NCBI GenBank assembly: GCA_017431395.1
Contig: JAFRLD010000143.1
Coordinates: 1-7,203, forward strand
DNA: 7,203 nucleotides
Direction of reading: 5' to 3'
From: Bacillota bacterium
GTDB lineage: Bacteria > Bacillota > Clostridia > Peptostreptococcales > Anaerovoracaceae
Shown here piece after piece: positions 1-6,412 of the stretch; the first letter of the stretch is position 1; each line of letters opens with the position of its first letter. Made by a program: the position numbers and the translations under genes. The notes under the pieces were generated by a model. That model worked only from the letters and a program-made list of their open reading frames with translations. It searched no databases and had not been told where the DNA came from.

Positions 1-1
1 G

Positions 2-790
2 GACGGGGACATGATCCTGGCCTGCTGCCGGGAAGGGTACGCGCTCGGCTACCGGACCTTCGTGTTCCAGGGCGGGGAAGACCCGTATTAGACGGATGAG
101 ATCCTGTGTGAGATCGTCTCGTCTCTCCACCGGGAATACCCGGACTGCGCCGTCACCCTGTCTGCAGGCGAGCGCAGCAAAGAGAGCTATCAGAGGCTTT
201 TCGAGGCGGGAGCACGCAGGTATCTGCTTCGCCATGAGGCCGCCAGCGAGGAGCTTTACCGGAAGCTGCATCCAGCCGAGATGAGCCTTACCGTTCGTAA
301 GCGCTGCCTCTTCGATCTGAAGGAGATCGGCTATCAGGTCGGCGCCGGCCTGATGGTGGGAGCACCTGCGCAAAGGCTGGAGCATCTGGTCGAAGACATC
401 CGTTTCCTGCAGGAGCTGCAGCCCGATATGATCGGAATCGGCCCCTACCTTCGCCATGCGGACACTCCGTTTCGGGACTTCCCGAACGGGAGCATGCTCC
501 TCACGCTCCGGTTGCTTGCCATCCTGCGCCTGATCTTCCCCTATGCGCTGATCCCTTCGACGACCGCCCTCGGCACCATCGACCCGAAGGGGCGCGAGCT
601 GGGGCTTAAGGCCGGCGCCAATGTCGTCATGCCGAATCTCTCTCCGGCGGATGTGCGGGACCAGTACTCTCTGTATGATAATAAACTCAGTACCGGCGAA
701 GAATCCGCCCAAAGCCTGGATCTTCTCAGAGCACAGGTCCAGGCCGCCGGCTACCGGATCGTTACAGACATCGGTGATGTGAAGCGCTGA
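2..790 (+). pseudogene. hydE: [FeFe]-hydrogenase maturase HydE, 5'-partial, with an in-frame amber stop
   Basis: HydE is a radical SAM enzyme that helps build the dithiolate-bridged diiron H-cluster of [FeFe] hydrogenase, together with HydF and HydG. The visible frame reads continuously as HydE: GGEDPY, then TLSAGERS, RYLLRHEAAS, GAGLMVGAP, DMIGIGPYLRHADTPF, IPSTTALGTIDPKGRE and GANVVMPNLSP, all family landmarks. The N-terminal part with the radical SAM CX3CX2C motif lies left of the window. Codon 30 of the visible frame (89-91) is TAG, directly after GGEDPY, where HydE proteins normally continue with an aromatic residue (Thermotoga HydE has DPYY, as I recall it). TAC or TAT to TAG is a single-base change, and nothing else in the frame is damaged. 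The C-terminal cysteines that hold a second Fe-S cluster in some HydEs are absent; that cluster is known to be dispensable. If TAG terminates, the longest ATG-started remnant is 281-790, which lacks much of the barrel. Identity is firm; whether it is broken, recoded or a sequencing error is open. Confidence 0.88.
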
Positions 791-835
791 GCTGACTGAT
801 GAGCCCGCACCGGGTCTGGTGCCTGTTGTATATGA

Positions 836-866
836 TAAAAACGCGGCATCTCTGCCGCGCTTTTTT
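836..866. terminator. Bidirectional Rho-independent terminator between hydE and the UPF0210 gene
   Basis: A perfect 7-bp GC-rich stem, CGCGGCA (842-848) with TGCCGCG (853-859), closes a TCTC loop. Six T residues (861-866) follow on the + strand, and five A residues (837-841) precede it, giving a T run on the - strand. It can end both the rightward hydE transcript and the leftward UPF0210 operon transcript, as expected between convergent genes. A smaller hairpin, GCACC/GGTGC at 807-822, lies just upstream and has no T tract. Confidence 0.9.
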
Positions 867-890
867 CGTATAAGTAAGCTTTTTGTCCCA

Positions 891-2246
891 TCAATTCTTG
901 AAGGAGTGGACCGGTGCCGGGATCCTGCCGCCCCGGCCGATAAACCGGCTGGAGTCGAATCCGTTGACCTCCATGACCGGTGCCGAACCGAATAAGCCGC
1001 CCCAGTCCACCTTGTCCCCGGCCTTCATGCCATAGACCGGGACCACGCGGACCGCAGTGGTCTTGTTGTTGATCACACCGATCGCCGCTTCATCCGCGAT
1101 CATCGCGGAGATCGTCTCGTCCGGAGTGTCTCCCGGGATAGCGATCATATCCAGGCCGACCGAGCAAACGCTGGTCATCGCCTCCAGCTTATCGAAGGTC
1201 AGACAGCCATCCTCCACGGCTGCGATCATGCGGTTGTCTTCGCTGACCGGGATGAATGCTCCCGACAGTCCGCCGACGTGGCCGGACGCCATGATGCCGC
1301 CTTTTTTGACCGCATCGGTCAGCATCGCGAGCGCAGCGGTGCTCCCATGTGCTCCGCAGCGTTCCAGTCCCATGACCTCCAGGATCTCCGCGACGCTGTC
1401 GCCGATCGCCGGCGTCGGTGCCAGAGACAGGTCCAGGATCCCGAACGGGATGCCCAGTCTGGAGCTGACCTCCCGGCCGATCAGCTGACCTGCCCGGGTG
1501 ATCTTGAATGCCGTCTGCTTGATGACCTCAGCGATCTCGTCCGCGGTCGCATCCTCCATCCCCTGCAGCGCTGTCCGCACTACACCGGGTCCGCTCACGC
1601 CGACGTTAATGACGTTCTCGGCTTCACCAACCCCGTGAAAAGCTCCTGCCATGAACGGGTTATCCTCCACCGCATTCGCGAAGGCTACGAATTTAGCGCA
1701 TCCGAAGCTGTTCTGCTCCCGTGTCAGGTAAGCGGTCTTCTTGATCATCGGGCCCATTTTCCTGACTGCATCCATGTTGATGCCGGATTTCGTGGATCCC
1801 AGATTGATGCTGGAGCACATATTGCTCGTCTCCGCCAGTGCATAAGGGATCGCGTCGATGAAAGTTTCATCGCTGGCTGTACAGCCTTTGTGCACGAGGG
1901 CCGAGAACCCGCCGATGATATCAATGCCGACCGCTTTCGCCGCGTCATCCAGCGCCTTCGCGTAGAGCAGCCACTCCTCGGTTGAGGAGGCGTTCGCCAG
2001 AGCGATCGGGGTGACCGAGATCCGCTTGTTGACGATGCTGATGCCGTATTCGTCGCCGACTTCATTGGCCGTCTGGACCAGATCCTTGGCCAGTCTCGTG
2101 ATCTTATCGTATACGCGGCCTGCGGCAGCCTTGTGATCCCTGCCAAAACAGTCCAGCAAGGAGATCCCCATGGTGGTGGTGCGAATATCCAGATTCTCAC
2201 GCTCCAGCATGTGGATGGTTTCAAGTACATCTTTATAGATCGCCAT
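891..2246 (-). CDS. UPF0210 (PFL family, DUF711) protein
   Basis: The 451-residue product is a full-length member of UPF0210, usually annotated 'PFL family protein' from a structural resemblance to pyruvate formate-lyase; its biochemical activity is not established. Recognisable family sequence includes the start [25 protein letters not shown], then [51 protein letters not shown] and the C-terminal [10 protein letters not shown] see no obvious glycyl-radical RVxGY-type motif, so PFL chemistry should not be assumed. The ATG at 2246 follows an AGGAGG (2252-2257) by 5 nt. That SD overlaps the stop codon of the upstream ACT gene (9 nt between stop and start), which points to translational coupling. 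The pairing with a UPF0237 ACT protein is widely conserved in Firmicutes and some archaea, suggesting a joint, perhaps ligand-regulated function. Confidence 0.93.
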   Translation of the reverse strand: MAIYKDVLETIHMLERENLDIRTTTMGISLLDCFGRDHKAAAGRVYDKITRLAKDLVQTANEVGDEYGISIVNKRISVTPIALANASSTEEWLLYAKALDDAAKAVGIDIIGGFSALVHKGCTASDETFIDAIPYALAETSNMCSSINLGSTKSGINMDAVRKMGPMIKKTAYLTREQNSFGCAKFVAFANAVEDNPFMAGAFHGVGEAENVINVGVSGPGVVRTALQGMEDATADEIAEVIKQTAFKITRAGQLIGREVSSRLGIPFGILDLSLAPTPAIGDSVAEILEVMGLERCGAHGSTAALAMLTDAVKKGGIMASGHVGGLSGAFIPVSEDNRMIAAVEDGCLTFDKLEAMTSVCSVGLDMIAIPGDTPDETISAMIADEAAIGVINNKTTAVRVVPVYGMKAGDKVDWGGLFGSAPVMEVNGFDSSRFIGRGGRIPAPVHSFKN

Positions 2247-2250
2247 CGCT

Positions 2251-2258
2251 GCCTCCTA
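2251..2258 (-). promoter_or_regulatory. SD of the UPF0210 gene overlapping the ACT gene stop codon
   Basis: On the minus strand the sequence TAGGAGGC contains both the TAG stop of the ACT-domain gene (2258-2256) and the complete AGGAGG Shine-Dalgarno (2257-2252) of the UPF0210 gene, 5 nt before its ATG. A ribosome ending on the ACT gene sits on the next gene's SD, so the two products are probably made in a fixed ratio. Confidence 0.8.
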
Positions 2259-2525
2259 GATCTTATGCATCGTATCGAAGATCTCTTCCTTCTGGATACG
2301 GATGGAGAGACCCTTCTCCTGACCAAGCTCCTCTAAAGCATCCCTGAGCTGTTTGAAACCAGCTTTGGCTTCATCGATATTCACCAGCATGAGCATGGTG
2401 AAATACTCCTGCATGATGGTCTGTGTGACATCTTCGATATTCACGCCAAGATCGTTCAGGACGCCTGAAACGCCGTACATGATCCCGACCTGATCTTTGC
2501 CGATTACTGTGATGATCGCTTTCAT
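2256..2525 (-). CDS. ACT domain-containing protein, UPF0237 family
   Basis: This 89-residue protein is essentially a single ACT domain, a small ligand-binding fold that usually senses amino acids and often works as a dimer. The N-terminal segment VIGKDQVGIMYGVSGVLNDLGVNIEDVTQT has the ACT pattern: strand 1, then a conserved Asp/Gly turn (DQVGI), helix 1, and the NI-D strand 2 entry. The segment EYFTMLMLVNID matches the third strand. Length is normal for UPF0237. The SD AGGAG (2538-2542) sits 12 nt before the ATG, longer than ideal. It is the middle gene of a leftward operon, 30 nt after the CbiT-like gene and 9 nt before the UPF0210 gene, its usual partner. It probably regulates or stabilises UPF0210; the ligand cannot be read from the sequence. 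Confidence 0.92.
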   Translation of the reverse strand: MKAIITVIGKDQVGIMYGVSGVLNDLGVNIEDVTQTIMQEYFTMLMLVNIDEAKAGFKQLRDALEELGQEKGLSIRIQKEEIFDTMHKI

Positions 2526-2555
2526 ATTCTGCTTCTTCTCCTGTTGTTCCTGTGA

Positions 2556-3464
2556 TTATTCTTTCTCGATCCTGCCGGAAACGATCCAAGGTGCAGGCTC
2601 TCTCTCGAAGGTGTTGTCTGAAGCGAGCCGGTCGATGCCGACCCGGATGACCTCCGCGTCCTTGATCCCCTTGTCTGCGAACAGGTCTTTTAGCTGTCCC
2701 GCTTCTGCGAAGTCCAGGGTGTAGACGACCAGGATGATGTTCGGATTCAGCTTCATCAGGCAGTCGATCTCCTGATTCAGGCTGGCGGATGCGACGAGGA
2801 ATGCGATCGCCGGTGCAGGCAGATCCTTCATATGCTCTTCGTCGACATGGTCCAGGATCACCACGTTCCGCAGATCGTAATACTCGACGTTTTCTTCCAG
2901 CGCGTTTCTCTGTTTCGCGTTGTATTCAACGGCGATGACCGTACCTTCACTGGCCCGGAACGCCGCGTCGATGGCGATGACCTCTCCTCCGACGACGCAG
3001 ATCGTATCCTCCACATCTATACGCATCTTGCTGAGGATGATATCGCGGATCTCGCTGCCCAACGTTCTGGAGGACGGACGCATGGTCACATCGCCCAGGC
3101 CGCTCTTATTGGTGCTGACCGCATGCGGGTTGACCATCAGCATGCCTGCAGAGGCATTGATCCCACGGTCGATCATGAACCGTACGTCATCGTGTTTGAT
3201 CTCGCCGACCGGATCAGATCCTTCATTGTACCAGACCTCTACTTCACCGAGTCCCGCGTTCCACATCCTGTAAAACACCTCGGTATCCCCTGCCTCTACG
3301 AAAGCCAGGACCGCCTTATGGGATTCCACCGTCGGTATGATATTCTTATTTTTTTTCGTGACGTCCATCATCTTGATCTGTTCCAGATCGATGGGGGTAT
3401 TCTCTGCAAAATACTGCAGCCATCTCAGGATCTCATCGTTCGTAAAAAGTACTTCCTTCGCCAT
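2556..3464 (-). CDS. Divergent CbiE/CbiT-like (precorrin methyltransferase-related) protein
   Basis: The 302-residue product resembles the decarboxylating precorrin-6Y methyltransferase pair CbiE/CbiT. Residues about 130-300 follow CbiT: a leading segment TLGSEIRDIILSKMRI, a Rossmann-like run with VIAVEYN ending strand 2 in an acidic residue (E180), NVVILDHVDEEHMKDLPAP, and the tail PAPWIVSGR. Residues about 45-115 (VLAFVEAGDTEVFYRM, then EVEVWYN) look like the second half of CbiE, but the N-terminal GxGPG part is missing. The SAM-binding glycine loop, DxGxGxG in CbiT, is replaced by CVVGGEVIAID (156-166), so SAM binding and methylation are doubtful. The start is placed at 3464 because GGGAGG (3472-3477) lies 7 nt upstream; the frame stays open to 3509 without an SD. 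No other cobalamin gene is nearby. It heads the operon with the ACT and UPF0210 genes. The fold relationship is moderately sure; a cobalamin role is not. Confidence 0.6.
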   Translation of the reverse strand: MAKEVLFTNDEILRWLQYFAENTPIDLEQIKMMDVTKKNKNIIPTVESHKAVLAFVEAGDTEVFYRMWNAGLGEVEVWYNEGSDPVGEIKHDDVRFMIDRGINASAGMLMVNPHAVSTNKSGLGDVTMRPSSRTLGSEIRDIILSKMRIDVEDTICVVGGEVIAIDAAFRASEGTVIAVEYNAKQRNALEENVEYYDLRNVVILDHVDEEHMKDLPAPAIAFLVASASLNQEIDCLMKLNPNIILVVYTLDFAEAGQLKDLFADKGIKDAEVIRVGIDRLASDNTFEREPAPWIVSGRIEKE

Positions 3465-3497
3465 GGCTGTGCCTCCCTTCCTCATAATTATGCATTT

Positions 3498-3506
3498 ACT
3501 ATACCA
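3498..3506 (-). promoter_or_regulatory. Extended -10 promoter of the CbiT-like/ACT/UPF0210 operon
   Basis: The minus strand reads TGGTATAGT, an extended -10 (TGn plus TATAGT at 3503-3498). It lies 33 nt upstream of the chosen ATG and 20 nt upstream of the SD. The expected -35 position (3521-3526) has only CGAAAA, so the promoter seems to depend on the extended -10 element. It is divergent from the 3562-3590 promoter. Confidence 0.6.
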
Positions 3507-3547
3507 CATTTGCCGCCAGTTTTTCGCTGTAAATAAAATGCAGATTA

Positions 3548-3567
3548 TGTAAATATATGGGTTTACA
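3548..3567. promoter_or_regulatory. Operator-like inverted repeat TGTAAA-N8-TTTACA
   Basis: Perfect 6-bp arms separated by 8 bp overlap the -35 box of the rightward promoter and lie between the two divergent promoters. A further direct copy of TGTAAATA sits at 3528-3535, 20 bp (about two helical turns) from the copy at 3548-3555. The geometry fits a dimeric repressor or activator site. The arms are AT-rich and short, so chance is possible. Confidence 0.35.
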
Positions 3568-3590
3568 GTTACAGTTATTTATGGTATTAT
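3562..3590 (+). promoter_or_regulatory. Sigma-A promoter of the 126-residue protein gene
   Basis: TTTACA (3562-3567), a 17-bp spacer and TATTAT (3585-3590) form a good sigma-A promoter with an extended -10 (TGG before TATTAT). Transcription would start near 3597, giving a leader of about 24 nt. The -35 box is the right arm of an inverted repeat, TGTAAA (3548-3553) with TTTACA, so a bound regulator would block it. Confidence 0.72.
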
Positions 3591-3620
3591 TTGGATACGC
3601 TGACGAAGGAGGTATGAACG

Positions 3621-4001
3621 ATGGACTATTACACACTGATCATTCGCGGGATGCTGGACAGTATGATCCGGATCCGTGATGAATATTCCGCAGAGCTGGA
3701 GCTTTGCCCCGAGGGAAGCCTTTGGAAAACGGATCAATATGGGCACACCAATTATTTCTGGGCCTACCGGGAAGGCGACGGTTACGTTCGCAGGGGCATC
3801 TCCAGAGATCCGGAGATGCAGCGGAGGCTGGCCCGTAAGGCCTATCTCACGAAGAGCCTGAAACTGCTGGATAAAAATATCTATCAACTGGAGCGGACAC
3901 TGAAACAGCTGGAGCCTTTAGAAGCCGGTGCTGTCGTCTCCAGGTTGACGAAGGCTTATCAGGACCTCCCCGGAGAATATTTTCTTTATCCTTCCCGGTA
4001 A
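3621..4001 (+). CDS. Conserved-type hypothetical protein, 126 residues
   Basis: I do not recognise a named family with certainty. The ATG has a strong SD, GAAGGAGG (3605-3612), 8 nt upstream, and a good promoter in front, so the gene is real. The protein has an N-terminal helix (1-27), then a compact segment LCPEGSLWKTDQYGHTNYFWAYREGDGYVRRGISRD (28-63) with alternating aromatic and charged residues like a small beta sheet. After that comes a long, probably coiled-coil helical stretch MQRRLARKAYLTKSLKLLDKNIYQLERTLKQLE (about 66-98) and a short tail. The pattern 'EGSL ... G ... Y ... G-I-D ... LARKAYL' recalls the N-terminal part of longer Clostridia proteins that, from memory, carry a PD-(D/E)XK-like nuclease domain behind it; that domain is absent here. 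No signal peptide or membrane segment is seen. The stop precedes the DUF937 start by 59 nt. Confidence 0.8.
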   Translation: MDYYTLIIRGMLDSMIRIRDEYSAELELCPEGSLWKTDQYGHTNYFWAYREGDGYVRRGISRDPEMQRRLARKAYLTKSLKLLDKNIYQLERTLKQLEPLEAGAVVSRLTKAYQDLPGEYFLYPSR

Positions 4002-4013
4002 ATCTGCTACAAT
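3985..4013 (+). promoter_or_regulatory. Promoter of the DUF937 gene with extended -10
   Basis: TACAAT (4008-4013) is preceded by TGC, giving an extended -10. At 17 bp upstream lies TTTATC (3985-3990), a weak -35 inside the last codons of the preceding gene. Transcription would start near 4020 with a leader of about 40 nt. The DUF937 gene can therefore be expressed separately as well as by read-through. Confidence 0.6.
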
Positions 4014-4016
4014 GAT

Positions 4017-4044
4017 GTTGTATTTAACAGTTACAACACTTGTA
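4017..4044. promoter_or_regulatory. Overlapping operator-like palindromes in the DUF937 leader
   Basis: Two inverted repeats share an arm: GTTGTA (4017-4022) with TACAAC (4032-4037), spaced by 9 bp, and TACAA (4032-4036) with TTGTA (4040-4044), spaced by CAC. They start at the predicted transcription start and run to just before the SD AAAGGAG (4047-4053). They could be operator half-sites or a small leader hairpin. Confidence 0.35.
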
Positions 4045-4060
4045 CTAAAGGAGATTACCT

Positions 4061-4711
4061 ATGAATTTGATGAATATGCTAGTCAAGGCACTGACCAGCG
4101 GGGCCGCGCTGCAGGCTCTTTCTGCGAAGACCGGCCTGAGCGAAAAACAGTTAAAAATGATCATCATGATCGCAGTTCCGCTCCTCCTGAGAAAGATGAC
4201 TACGAACGCATCCTCCCAGAACGGAGCGCATTCCCTTCTGGGCGCGCTGACCCAGCACCAGAGCAAGCAGTCCGTCGACGCGCAGCTTGAGAACGCTGAT
4301 GCTGAAGACGGTTCCAAGATCGTCGGCCACATCCTGGGCGAGGATCGGGAGACCCTGATCGACCAGGTCGCTAAAGAAGCTGAAGTGGATCCGAAGGATG
4401 TCAACATCGTCCTCGGCAACATCTCTCCGACGATCATGAACGGCCTTTCGGCAGCTACCGAAACGGCTTCCTCACAGCAGTCCTCCGGCGTTGACCTCAG
4501 CGACGGCTTCGATCTCTCTGATGTGATGGGCCTGCTCGGCGGCATGTCCGGTTCCGGCGCTTCTGCTGAATCCGGTGAACCTGCAGGCAGCGAGCCTTTA
4601 GGAGGCCTCGGCAACCTGTTCGGCTCCCTGCTCGGCGCAGCCAAGCCGGAACAGGATCAGGGCAGCAACGGAACCCAGCTGATCCAGTCACTGCTTTCGA
4701 TGATGAAGTAG
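4061..4711 (+). CDS. DUF937 (YidB-like) family protein
   Basis: The 216-residue product matches DUF937, a family of small, mostly helical bacterial proteins of unknown function. Residues 1-55 have the family start: an amphipathic helix, then ALSAKTGLSEKQLKMIIMIAVPLLLRKM. HSLLGALTQH (about 57-66) and GSKIVGHILGEDRE (about 84-97) follow, the second being the family's most typical segment. A second helical repeat follows with VDPKDVNIVLGNISPTIMNGL. From about residue 140 the chain becomes rich in Gly, Ala and Ser (LLGGMSGSGASAESGEPAGS) and is probably disordered up to a short C-terminal helix. No signal peptide is seen; the IIMIAVPLLL segment is hydrophobic but short and typical of the fold. The ATG at 4061 has AAAGGAG 7 nt upstream. 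The gene is followed by a tandem repeat and a strong terminator. Confidence 0.88.
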   Translation: MNLMNMLVKALTSGAALQALSAKTGLSEKQLKMIIMIAVPLLLRKMTTNASSQNGAHSLLGALTQHQSKQSVDAQLENADAEDGSKIVGHILGEDRETLIDQVAKEAEVDPKDVNIVLGNISPTIMNGLSAATETASSQQSSGVDLSDGFDLSDVMGLLGGMSGSGASAESGEPAGSEPLGGLGNLFGSLLGAAKPEQDQGSNGTQLIQSLLSMMK

Positions 4712-4879
4712 GCGATGCGCCAGGAAACTGGGTGCGGGCACAGGCGGTAAGCCCCGGCCAGAAAGCTCGGTGCGGGCTCAGATGGAACGCCCCGGCCAGA
4801 AAGCTCGGTGCGGGCCTGGGCGGTATGCACCCGGCAGCTGGGCGCGGGCCCGGGCGGTAAGCCCCATGCCAGGCGCCTG
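4712..4879. repeat. Imperfect ~38-bp tandem repeat in the 3' region of the DUF937 gene
   Basis: Four units begin with GGTGCGGGC or GGCGCGGGC at 4731, 4769, 4807 and 4841, with periods of 38, 38 and 34 bp; a partial unit precedes them (4712-4730). The first two units share a 27-bp identical block, 4751-4777 and 4789-4815. Later units are more diverged. The GCCC and GGGC segments in each unit could pair in RNA. No reading frame on either strand looks coding. The repeat lies between the DUF937 stop and its terminator, so it would be part of that mRNA's 3' UTR. Confidence 0.8.
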
Positions 4880-4902
4880 CCTTCTAAACGCGACTATGCG
4901 AC

Positions 4903-4939
4903 CCCGCCGCAATGGCCTCGGCCCCGCGGCGGGTTTTTT
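4903..4939 (+). terminator. Rho-independent terminator of the DUF937 transcript
   Basis: A perfect 8-bp stem, CCCGCCGC (4903-4910) with GCGGCGGG (4926-4933), is followed directly by six T residues (4934-4939). The 15-nt loop can itself pair GGCC with GGCC. There is no T tract on the minus side, so the convergent ParB operon lacks an obvious terminator here and may run antisense into the repeat. Confidence 0.92.
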
Positions 4940-4943
4940 CGTG

Positions 4944-5945
4944 TCATTTCCCAGCCCCAGGCCGGTGCTCTCTCATGTAATTCAGCGCCATGATGATATA
5001 CCCCTGCCTCTTATCCTTCGGCAGTTCTTCCGGGAACAGATCCTCTGGAATTTCATATCGTGCGGCAGCGTCCGGCCGGCTTTTGTCCGCTTCTGCCCCC
5101 GCTTCGCCATACCGCATGCAGATCCGGAGTACCTCGTCGATGGATAGCTCCCCTGCAGCCGGCTCTTCTCTGGCAGTTGCTGAGCGCAGTTCCCTTTCGG
5201 CTGCTGAGCGCAGCTGCGCTGCCATCTCCTGGGTCGGTGTGATCCGTTCGATCACGATTGCCTGCGCGAGGTTGATCTGGGTCACCGCCGGCAGATAGGA
5301 GAATTCGATCATCATCTTCTGGGGCAGCTTCAGTTTCTCACCGAGCTCATAAAGCTGCGGCACAAGATAGGTGAGGCGTATCTTTCGCTGAGCGGTCCGG
5401 CGACTGACGCCGAATTTGCGGGCAACGATATCTATGGAACGCTCACCGGTGCGGACCGGTGCTTTATCGGTGCGGGCGGATTCTGCGCGGGCCGATTCTA
5501 TGCGGACGATTGGCTGCCCAGCTTTTGCATCACCATCTTCTGCGGCCGATCGCTTCAGCGCCTCAAGCGCAGTCCGGTACGCCCAGCCCCACTCCAGGTC
5601 CGACACCTCCTCCCGCTGGCGGTTCGTGATCCCGATCAAAATGGAGGCATCCACATCGTCTGCTGCCACCTCGATGCAGGGGACGGTCTTAAGGCCTGCC
5701 TCTACCGCTCCATCCCTGCGGTTATGCCCTGCCAGGATCTCGTACTGTCCGGATGCTCCCTCTTTTTTCCGGATGATCAGAGGGGAAACAACGCCGTATT
5801 CTTTGATGCTCCCGACGAATGCAGTCCAGTGCTCCCCCTCGATTCTCCGGAAATGGTTGTCCCTGCTCTCTTCAAGCGTATCGATGGCATATTCTCTGAC
5901 TAGTGACTGGTTCTGGTACAAAGAGCCCTTCCTCACATCACTCAT
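4944..5945 (-). CDS. ParB/RepB/Spo0J family DNA-binding protein (orphan)
   Basis: The 333-residue protein has the ParB layout. Residues about 15-130 form the ParB N-terminal domain: SIKEYGVVSPLIIRK (46-60), then EILAGHNRRDGAVEAGLKTVP (69-89), which contains the GxxRR box that binds CTP in ParB clamps, and ITNRQREEVSDLEWGWAY (106-123), equivalent to the 'NLQRxDLxPxExAxAY' motif. Residues 141-169 are a low-complexity linker made of RxESA-like repeats. Residues 170-192 (SIDIVARKFGVSRRTAQRKIR) form the helix-turn-helix. The rest is helical and has a charged, unfamiliar C-terminus. No ParA gene is in the window. Its ATG overlaps the stop of the preceding gene as ATGA (5942-5945), so the two are translationally coupled. 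The natural guess is that it binds the TCGCGA array just upstream of the operon; that is inference from position. A plasmid or integrative-element origin is possible, but no mobility gene is seen. Confidence 0.88.
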   Translation of the reverse strand: MSDVRKGSLYQNQSLVREYAIDTLEESRDNHFRRIEGEHWTAFVGSIKEYGVVSPLIIRKKEGASGQYEILAGHNRRDGAVEAGLKTVPCIEVAADDVDASILIGITNRQREEVSDLEWGWAYRTALEALKRSAAEDGDAKAGQPIVRIESARAESARTDKAPVRTGERSIDIVARKFGVSRRTAQRKIRLTYLVPQLYELGEKLKLPQKMMIEFSYLPAVTQINLAQAIVIERITPTQEMAAQLRSAAERELRSATAREEPAAGELSIDEVLRICMRYGEAGAEADKSRPDAAARYEIPEDLFPEELPKDKRQGYIIMALNYMREHRPGAGK

Positions 5946-6388
5946 GAGCCCGTTCCGATGTCCGTATTTTTAGGAAAGATCTCCCCCAGTTCCTCCGCCA
6001 CGCCCCAGACGAAAACCTGCGCGTATCGCTTCAAAGTCGAAGCCGAAGCGAAGCTGGTCTCCTCCAGATCCGTGTATTCGACCCCGTCCACCATGTGGGC
6101 GAACACCGCCTTGCGATACACTTCCGGAACGTATCGCTTCAGACCCAGATCGACTGCCTCCACATACCGTCTGGCTGTTGCCAGGTCCGGCTGACTGGAG
6201 CTCCCCTGTGCTGGTGCTCCGTCCGCTTTCCGGGCGACTTCCAGACCCGCTTCTGTTCCGCCCGTCTCACCGCCCTCATCCAGGATCCTTCGGAAAAACC
6301 GGTAGCACCTGATCTGCTTCACTGTCTTCGCATAGATCACCGGTTCCAGGGTCCATCCACCCTTCTTTTGCTGGTAATATGATTTCAT
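5942..6388 (-). CDS. Small putative HTH protein encoded with ParB
   Basis: This 148-residue protein is not a family I can name. Residues 1-38 are basic (MKSYYQQKKGGWTLEPVIYAKTVKQIRCYRFFRR). Residues 39-68 are a Gly/Ala/Ser-rich, probably disordered linker. Residues about 72-140 look like a helical DNA-binding domain: YVEAVDLGLKRYVPEVYRKAVFAHMVDGVEYTDLEE, then SFASASTLKRYAQVFVWGVAEELGEIF. The second part resembles the sigma-70 region 4 or RinA/ArpU-type pattern in which 'S.sTlkRy...f...va..L' is the recognition helix. The ATG at 6388 follows an AAGGGG-type SD by about 8 nt, and a near-consensus promoter lies directly upstream. It is the first gene of the ParB operon and overlaps parB by 4 nt. 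It could be an autoregulator, a sigma-like activator or a ParB partner that recognises the adjacent array. Confidence 0.78.
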   Translation of the reverse strand: MKSYYQQKKGGWTLEPVIYAKTVKQIRCYRFFRRILDEGGETGGTEAGLEVARKADGAPAQGSSSQPDLATARRYVEAVDLGLKRYVPEVYRKAVFAHMVDGVEYTDLEETSFASASTLKRYAQVFVWGVAEELGEIFPKNTDIGTGS

Positions 6389-6412
6389 TTGCCCTGCCCC
6401 TTTTTTGGTTAT

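Noticed and set aside
89..91. TAG as a generally recoded sense codon
   Set aside because: The ACT and DUF937 genes both end in TAG at the expected family lengths, so TAG works as a stop in this genome.
800..812. 13-bp inverse match between the hydE downstream region and the 38-bp repeat (4768-4780), plus the same GGTGCGGGC at 5469-5477
   Set aside because: In a GC-rich window of this size, a match of 13 bp or less somewhere is expected by chance, and the matches do not extend.
1278..1985. Long open frame on the plus strand opposite the UPF0210 gene
   Set aside because: It lies wholly antisense to a well-supported gene, has no SD and shows no recognisable protein features. The similar long frames at 2832-3536 (+) and 4045-4644 (-) are rejected for the same reasons.
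4770..5147. Open frame crossing the 38-bp repeats and the terminator
   Set aside because: Its sequence is translated repeat followed by antisense of parB, with a transcription terminator in the middle and no SD.
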